In this document: in pieces, positions 58,932 to 64,000 of the stretch | Numbering within the stretch: position 1 is the first letter of the stretch | Layout: each line of letters starts with the position of its first letter | DNA from: Cellulomonas sp. PhB150 | GTDB lineage: Bacteria; Actinomycetota; Actinomycetes; Actinomycetales; Cellulomonadaceae | Length of the DNA: 64,000 bases | Assembly (NCBI RefSeq): GCF_003755175.1 | Contig: NZ_RKHX01000004.1 | Coordinates: 186,001-250,000, forward strand | Direction: 5' to 3' | Position numbers and translations under genes: made by a program | Notes under the pieces: model-generated | Seen by the model: only the letters and a program-made list of their open reading frames with translations | The model's database searches: none | Told to the model about the DNA's origin: nothing

Positions 58932-60685
58932 CAGTCACCTCCAGAACCAGGGGCACGCAGCCGTTCGCACGCGGCCACGATCCCGGCGGTCAGCACCGCG
59001 AGCACCACGGACGCCGCGAGCGCCATGCCGTAGCTGTCCGGCCCGGGTCGGCCGATCAGCCGGAAGATCAGGACGGGCAGGGTGGGGTCGTCGGGCCGCG
59101 CGAGGAACGACGTCGCACCGAACTCCCCCAGCGAGGCCGCGAACGCGAACCCGACCGCGAGCCCGATGGACCGGGTCGCGAGCGCGAGGTCCACCGACCG
59201 CAGCACGCGCCCCGGCGACGCCCCCAGGGTCGCGGCGGCCTGCTTCAGCCGCGGGTCGATGGCCCGCAGGACGGGCAGCACGGTCCGCACGACGAGGGGC
59301 ACCGCGACGACGGCCTGGGCGATCGGCACCAGCACCCCGGACGTCCGCAGGTCGATCGGCAGCCCGAACGGCTCGTGCATCGAGAGCAGGAACCCGAACC
59401 CGACCGTGACGGCCGAGACCCCGAGCGGCAGCATGAACAGCGCGTCCAGCCCTGCGACGGCTCGTCGGCCGGCCACCGCCCGCGGCCGCCGCGAGACGAC
59501 GAGTGCGACGAGCCCGCCCACCACCAGCGCCAGCACGGTCGCGACGAGCGCGGTCCGCAGCGACGTCAGCGTCGCGGTCCACACCGAGACGGTCATGCCC
59601 CCGCTGGTCGACCCGAGCGCCGCGTAGTGGTCGAGCCCCCACCCGTCCCCCACGTGCAGCGACCGCACCACGAGGTTGACCAGCGGGAGGCACAGCAGCA
59701 CGACGACGAGCGCGGTGACCCCCGCGGCCGCGAGCGCGAGCCCGTGCCCGTCGCGCGGCGGGGTCCCGGGCGCGCGCCGCAGGGTCAGGGGCCGGACGGA
59801 CGACGCCGACGACGAGAGCGCCAGCGCCCGCTCCCGCCGGGACCGCGCACGCCCCGCCAGGCTCAGCGCGGCGCCCACGATCACGAGCTGCACCACGGAC
59901 AGCACGGCCGCCGCCCGCAGGTCGAGGAACTGCGTGGTCTGCACCCAGATCTCGGTCTCGATCGTGCCGAACTGCAGCCCGCCGAGGACGAGGACGGTGC
60001 CGAACGCGGTCGCGCAGAACAGGAACACGAGCGACGCCGACGAGGCGATGGCCGGCGTCAGCGCGGGCAGCGTGACGGTGCGGAACGCGCGCCACGGCGA
60101 GGCGCCGAGCGCCCGGGCCGCCTGCTCCGCACGCGGGTCGAGCCGCTCCCACATCCCGCCGACGCCGCGCACGACGACCGCGTAGTCGAAGAACACCAGC
60201 GCGGCGATGATGGCGACCAGGGTGCCGTCCAGGTGCAGGAACCCGAGCGGCCCGCCCGAGACGAGCAGCGAGCGGAACGCGACGCCGACCACGACGGTCG
60301 GCAGCACGAACGGCACCGTGACCAGCGCGCGCACGAAGGCGCGCCCGCGCCACCGGCGCCGGTAGAGCACGTAGGCACCCGGGACGCCGAGCAGCACCGC
60401 GATCGTCGTCGCGACCGTCGCCTGCAGGATCGTCAGCCCGACGATGCGCCACGTGCGCGGCCGGGAGAACACGTCGGCGAAACCCGACAGGTCCAGCGAC
60501 CCGTCGACGACGAACCCGCGCGAGATCATCGCGACCACGGGCCAGGCGAAGAACAGCCCGAGGAAGACGAGCGGCAGCGCGACGGCCACCACCCAGAACC
60601 ACGCCAACCCGCCCCGCCGGCCACGCACGGGCGCGCCCGAGGGCGCCGCCGCGGGGGCGGGACGGGTCAGCGTCGGGGCGGACAC
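58928..60685 (-). CDS. thiP: ABC transporter permease, fused two-domain (ThiP-like)
   Basis: 585 residues with about twelve membrane helices in two halves, each ending with the permease EAA loop (EQAARALGASPWRAFRTVTL; KQAAATLGASPGRVLRSVDL). This is the usual layout of ThiP-type permeases. GTG 60685 is 3 bases past the ThiB stop (60688); the long open frame before it is the shadow of thiB. Confidence 0.9.
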   Translation of the reverse strand: MSAPTLTRPAPAAAPSGAPVRGRRGGLAWFWVVAVALPLVFLGLFFAWPVVAMISRGFVVDGSLDLSGFADVFSRPRTWRIVGLTILQATVATTIAVLLGVPGAYVLYRRRWRGRAFVRALVTVPFVLPTVVVGVAFRSLLVSGGPLGFLHLDGTLVAIIAALVFFDYAVVVRGVGGMWERLDPRAEQAARALGASPWRAFRTVTLPALTPAIASSASLVFLFCATAFGTVLVLGGLQFGTIETEIWVQTTQFLDLRAAAVLSVVQLVIVGAALSLAGRARSRRERALALSSSASSVRPLTLRRAPGTPPRDGHGLALAAAGVTALVVVLLCLPLVNLVVRSLHVGDGWGLDHYAALGSTSGGMTVSVWTATLTSLRTALVATVLALVVGGLVALVVSRRPRAVAGRRAVAGLDALFMLPLGVSAVTVGFGFLLSMHEPFGLPIDLRTSGVLVPIAQAVVAVPLVVRTVLPVLRAIDPRLKQAAATLGASPGRVLRSVDLALATRSIGLAVGFAFAASLGEFGATSFLARPDDPTLPVLIFRLIGRPGPDSYGMALAASVVLAVLTAGIVAACERLRAPGSGGDW

Positions 60686-60687
60686 CG

Positions 60688-61770
60688 TCAGCCGATCACC
60701 GTCTGCGACCAGTCGGCGAGCCACGTCGCGCGGTTCGCCGCGATCGCCGCGGGGTCGACGTCGAACGGCGTCGTCGCGAGCGGTGCGAACTTCTCCCAGT
60801 CGGCGGGGATCGCGACGGCCTTGCTGACCGGGTACATGTACATCGACCCGGGGATGTCGGCCTGGACCTCGTCGGACAGCAGGAAGTCGATGAGCTTCTC
60901 GGCGCCGGCGGGGTTCTTCGCGCCGGCGAGGACGCCGGCGTACTCGGTCTGCCGGAAGCAGGTGTCGAGCAGCGCGCCGGTCGTCGCGTCGCCGCCGCCC
61001 TTCGGGACGGTCGACGGGGGCGAGGACGCGTAGGACAGCACGATGGGCCGCGGGCCGTCGGCGCCGCCGCCGCTGAAGTCGGTGAAGTAGGCGTCCGACC
61101 AGCCGTCGGCGACCTTGAGGCCGTTCTTCTTCAGCGCCTCCCAGTAGGCCTGCCAGCCGTCGTCGCCCTTGGCGCCGATCGTCGCCAGCAGGAACGCGAA
61201 CCCGGGCGACGAGGTCACCGCGTTCGGGACGACGAGCAGGTCCTTGTACCTCGGGTCGGTCAGGTCGTCGAGGCTCGTGGGCTCGGCCAGCTTCTTCTTG
61301 GTGAACCAGGCGTGGTCGACGTTGATGCAGACGTCGCCGTAGTCGACCGCGGTCAGGCCGTCGCCGACGGAGTGCTGGGCGGCGTCGGCAGCGGCGGGTG
61401 CGGCCGACGTGTAGGGCACGACGACGCCCTCGTCGATCGCCCGCGACGCGAACGTGTTGTCGATGCCGAACGTCGCGTCGCCCAGCGGCGCGTCCTTGGT
61501 GAGCACGAGCTGGTTGACCAGCGCGCCCGCGTCGCCCTGCTGGACGACCTTGACCGTGATGCCGGTCTGCGCGGTGAAGTCGTCGAGGATCCCGTCGGAC
61601 AGCGCGAAGCTGTCGTGGGTCACGAGCGTGACGGACCCGGGTGCCGCGCTCGTCGTCCCGCCGGCGGCCGGGTCCGGGTCGTCGGACGACGACGAGCATG
61701 CGGCGAGCGAGGCCGCCGCGAGGGTCGCCATCAGGGCGGTCGTGGCGACCACCGAGATCTTCTTCGGCAT
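60688..61770 (-). CDS. thiB: Thiamine ABC transporter substrate-binding lipoprotein (ThiB-like)
   Basis: 360 residues with a lipoprotein signal peptide (LAAASLAACSSS, Cys at the lipobox) and a ThiB-type body: SVTLVTHDSFALSDGILDDF, DATFGIDNTFASRAIDEGVV and VDYGDVCINVDHAWF. Binds thiamine outside the membrane for the permease. First gene of the operon, 94 bases after a TPP riboswitch. Confidence 0.92.
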   Translation of the reverse strand: MPKKISVVATTALMATLAAASLAACSSSSDDPDPAAGGTTSAAPGSVTLVTHDSFALSDGILDDFTAQTGITVKVVQQGDAGALVNQLVLTKDAPLGDATFGIDNTFASRAIDEGVVVPYTSAAPAAADAAQHSVGDGLTAVDYGDVCINVDHAWFTKKKLAEPTSLDDLTDPRYKDLLVVPNAVTSSPGFAFLLATIGAKGDDGWQAYWEALKKNGLKVADGWSDAYFTDFSGGGADGPRPIVLSYASSPPSTVPKGGGDATTGALLDTCFRQTEYAGVLAGAKNPAGAEKLIDFLLSDEVQADIPGSMYMYPVSKAVAIPADWEKFAPLATTPFDVDPAAIAANRATWLADWSQTVIG

Positions 61771-61863
61771 GGTGCGTGTTCCTCCATCGTCTGGAGGGGT
61801 CTCCGCGCTCGTCGTCGGTGACCTGCAGGCGCCCGACGACGACCACGGAGATGAGAAGCCCGA

Positions 61864-61955
61864 CTCCCTACGCCGGTGCAAACCGGATCAGGTTCGAGGG
61901 TCTGCGGTTGTCCGCACTCTCAGCGTCCAGGCACCTGGCCTGACGCTCCCCTGTC
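61864..61955 (-). promoter_or_regulatory. TPP riboswitch (thi-box) of the thiamine transport operon
   Basis: Read on the minus strand, it starts CAGGGGAGCGTC and has CTGAGAGTGCGG, CCGCAGACCCTCGAACCTGA and TCCGGTTTGCACCGGCGTAG ending GGGA, which is the thi-box consensus (CUGAGA and ACCUGAUCY...GUUACACCGGCGUAGGGA-like). It binds thiamine pyrophosphate and turns thiB-thiP-ATPase off when the cofactor is plentiful. Confidence 0.95.
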
Positions 61956-62063
61956 GTTCGTCGCCCATCGTAGCTCCGACCAGCTCCAACCGGCTCCAAC
62001 CAGCACCGACGCCCGCCGGACGATACGGTCGGAGCAGACCCCGTTCGTCACCAGGAGGCACCC

Positions 62064-62348
62064 GTGTCCGACAAGAAGAGCCAGACGATGGTCGCGCGCC
62101 TCGTCGGCACCGCCACCGCGCTCGGTGCCGCCTGGATCGTGCAGCAGGCCATCGCGCAGGGCTGGAAGGCCAAGACGGGTCACAAGCCCCCGAAGCCCGA
62201 CGACGACAGCGACGCCGGCGTCGCCGAGCTGGTGGCCGCCGCCGCGCTGACCGGCGCTCTCGTCGCCGTCGCCCGCGTGCTCGCGACCCGCGGCACCGCC
62301 CGGTTCACGGCGAAGCACGACGACAAGGACCTCAACCCGCTCGACTGA
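62064..62348 (+). CDS. DUF4235 membrane-associated protein
   Basis: 94 residues: VARLVGTATALGAAWIVQQA with a membrane helix, then GHKPPKPDDDSDAGVAELVA and a second helix (ALTGALVAVARVLATRG), as in DUF4235. Function unknown. GTG start with CAGGAGG upstream. Overlaps the convergent VOC gene. Confidence 0.85.
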   Translation: MSDKKSQTMVARLVGTATALGAAWIVQQAIAQGWKAKTGHKPPKPDDDSDAGVAELVAAAALTGALVAVARVLATRGTARFTAKHDDKDLNPLD

Positions 62349-62721
62349 GCTCCTGCACGACCTGGACGGGCTGCCCGTCGGGGTCCGCGACCCAGGCGAT
62401 GAGCAACCGGCCGAGCCACTCGTGGGGCTCCTTGAGCACGACCGCGCCGAGCTCGGCCAGCGCGGCCACGACGTCGTCGGTCCACACCACGACGGCCGCG
62501 CGCTGACCCGACTCGACCGGGGACAGTCCGTGGTCGTCGCGCGTGGACGCGACCGAGGCGATCCCGAGCGTGCAGCCGTCCAGCCGCAGGTCGACGTGGA
62601 TCGGGTCGCCCTCGGTGGGCACGCGGAACGTCTCGACGAACCCGAGCCGCGCGTAGAACGCCGCCGAGCGCTCGACGTCGGTGCTGAACAGGACGACCTG
62701 CGGGTCGCGGAACCGGTTCAC
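62332..62721 (-). CDS. VOC family protein
   Basis: 129 residues beginning MNRFRDPQVVLFSTDVERSA, with FYARLGFVETFRVPTEGDPI and WVADPDGQPVQVVQEL. Glyoxalase-like; GTG start overlaps the upstream flavoprotein's stop (GTGA), so it is co-transcribed with it. Confidence 0.85.
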   Translation of the reverse strand: MNRFRDPQVVLFSTDVERSAAFYARLGFVETFRVPTEGDPIHVDLRLDGCTLGIASVASTRDDHGLSPVESGQRAAVVVWTDDVVAALAELGAVVLKEPHEWLGRLLIAWVADPDGQPVQVVQELSRAG

Positions 62722-64000
62722 GCCGCCGGTCCCAGCGCGGGTGCCTCCGTGATCGAGAAGGCCTCGCGCAGCGCGCGCCGCGCCGCGTACCAGCCGCTCA
62801 GCCCGTGCACGCCGGGCCCGGGAGGCGTCGACGCGGAGCAGAGGTACACGCCGTCGCGGCCGGTCGAGTACGGCTCCCAGGACGCGGTGGGCCGCGCGAA
62901 CATCTGCTTGATGGTCGCCGCCCCAGCTGAGATGTCGCCGCCCACGTAGTTCTCGTTGTGCTCGCTCATGTGCGCCGCGGGGATGCAGCGGCTCGCGACG
63001 ACCACGTCGCGGAACCCGGGCGCGTACCGCTCGATGTGCGCGGTGACCGCCTCGGTGACGTCGACGTCCGAGCCCGACGGGACGTGCGCGTAGGTCCACA
63101 GCGGGCGCCGTCCGCCCACCCGGCGCGTCTCGTCGACCACGCTCGGGTCGCTGAGCAGGAGCATCGGGCGTTCGGCGTGCCGTCCGGCCGCGACCTCGGA
63201 CTCCGCGTGGGCCATCTCCGCACGGGTGCCGCCGACGTGCACCGTGCCGGCGCGGCCGACGTCGGGCACCGTCCAGGGCACGGGACCGTCGAGCACGAAG
63301 TCGACCTTGGCCGCGGCGTTGCCGTACTCGAACGCGTCGAGCCGCTGCCGCGCGCGCGGGGGGAGCCGGTCGCCGAGGACGGTGGTCAGGGTGCGGGGCG
63401 TGGTGTCGAACAGGTAGCAGTGCGCGGGTGGCAGGTCCTCCCACCGGGCGACGCGCAGGTCGGTGACGATCTCCCCGCCGTGCGCGAGCAGGTCGGCGAC
63501 GAGGGCCGCGGTGATCGCGCCCGAGCCTCCCCGAGGGATCGGCCAGCCGTCACCGGCATGCCCGAGCGACGCGAGCAGCAGCGCGGTCCCGGCGGCGGCG
63601 AACGAGGGCAGCGGGGTGATCGCGTGCGCCGCGACGCCGGTCAGCAGCGCGGGCGCGACGTCGTCGACGAACCGCCGGTCCCACGCCCGGGTCCCCTGCT
63701 CGAGCACGGCCAGCCCGAACGCCGTCGCGGTGCCGAACCCAGCCGGGAGCAGGCCCGACGGGATCGACCGCTTGTCCCCCAGGGCCACCGCGACCGTGTG
63801 CTCGTGGTGCTCGGCGAGCCGCCCGACGAGCGAGCGCCACGCCCCGCCGTCGACCCCCAGCGCGTCGACCGTGCGGTCGAGGGACCGGTAGGACAGGCCC
63901 GCCCGGCCGTCCGGCAGCGGCTGCGCGAAGGAGACGTCGGGCGAGAGCAGCTCGACGCCCCGCGCCCGCAGGTCGAACTCGGCGAAGAACGGCGACGCCC
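62718..64000 (-). CDS. FAD-dependent oxidoreductase of the phytoene-desaturase type, 5' end outside window
   Basis: The frame is open through the right window edge, so the N-terminus with the FAD-binding site is missing; 426 codons are seen. It shows GAG-type SPFFAEFDLRARGVEL, RGGSGAITAALVADLLAHGG (CrtI-like G-G), AHMSEHNENYVGGDISAGAA and the C-terminal LCSASTPPGPGVHGLSGWYA. These NAD(P)/FAD oxidoreductases act on polyisoprenoids or related compounds. Substrate unknown. Confidence 0.85.
   Translation of the reverse strand, partial: ASPFFAEFDLRARGVELLSPDVSFAQPLPDGRAGLSYRSLDRTVDALGVDGGAWRSLVGRLAEHHEHTVAVALGDKRSIPSGLLPAGFGTATAFGLAVLEQGTRAWDRRFVDDVAPALLTGVAAHAITPLPSFAAAGTALLLASLGHAGDGWPIPRGGSGAITAALVADLLAHGGEIVTDLRVARWEDLPPAHCYLFDTTPRTLTTVLGDRLPPRARQRLDAFEYGNAAAKVDFVLDGPVPWTVPDVGRAGTVHVGGTRAEMAHAESEVAAGRHAERPMLLLSDPSVVDETRRVGGRRPLWTYAHVPSGSDVDVTEAVTAHIERYAPGFRDVVVASRCIPAAHMSEHNENYVGGDISAGAATIKQMFARPTASWEPYSTGRDGVYLCSASTPPGPGVHGLSGWYAARRALREAFSITEAPALGPAA

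Noticed and set aside
1-64000. tRNA, rRNA and CRISPR arrays
   Set aside because: I found no cloverleaf-like gene, rRNA-like stretch or spaced direct repeats by eye; a covariance-model scan would be needed to exclude a tRNA.

Overview
The window is a very GC-rich (roughly 70% or more), densely packed actinobacterial chromosome segment. Four secreted endoglucanases with family-2 cellulose-binding modules (CBM2), Pro-Thr linkers, frequent GTG starts and the overall gene set point to a cellulolytic actinomycete of the Cellulomonas type. This is inferred from gene content only; no rRNA or tRNA gene is present.

Layout. 1-5.6 kb: the end of an MFS exporter, an alkylsulfatase-like metallo-beta-lactamase protein, a secreted beta-helix protein and two small oxidoreductase-like proteins. 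5.6-22 kb: a cellulase district with a CBM2-GH5 enzyme, a GH5_1-CBM2 plus GH12-CBM2 pair, and a CBM2-GH5_2 enzyme. A shared palindrome-like site (GAAWCGWTTC) lies upstream of each cellulase transcription unit, which suggests one LacI-type regulon. Between the cellulases sit a four-cold-shock-domain protein, a TetR/MFS drug-efflux pair with three identical-type operators, and a VOC/HxlR pair. 22.3-30.5 kb: a 2518-residue secreted, wall-anchored adhesin-like protein with six C-terminal DUF5979-type modules. 30.8-40.6 kb: TerD-vWA protein, an ECF sigma factor, a DUF2975/XRE pair with a double operator, methyltransferase, deazaflavin-type reductase, an orphan PIN protein beside a membrane-anchored MazF-like protein, and several VOC proteins. 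42-53.4 kb: a NarL-type two-component system beside an MMPL exporter, glutaminase, a lipid-kinase-like protein, an MFS protein, a GAF/PP2C phosphatase, and an ECF42-like sigma factor preceded by two tiny overlapping YCII-like ORFs. 54.7-64 kb: a manganese transporter with a palindromic operator, then a thiamine ABC transporter under a TPP riboswitch, and the end of a phytoene-desaturase-like flavoprotein.

The most unusual structures are two single-gene cassettes at 40735-41909 and 53485-54702. Each holds one gene of the same family (winged-helix AbiEi-like N-terminus plus a Vsr/DUF559-like PD-(D/E)XK nuclease C-terminus), and each is bracketed by a matched pair of 67- or 68-bp near-perfect palindromes. 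The palindrome sequence is different in the two cassettes, but length, symmetry and placement are the same. This looks like a palindrome-flanked nuclease element, conceptually similar to REP/RAYT systems but with an unrelated protein. One copy appears intact (53.5 kb); the other carries an N-terminal frameshift and lies next to a truncated DinB gene.

Coordinates of start codons are my choices from ribosome-binding sites, overlaps and family alignments recalled from memory; no database search was run.
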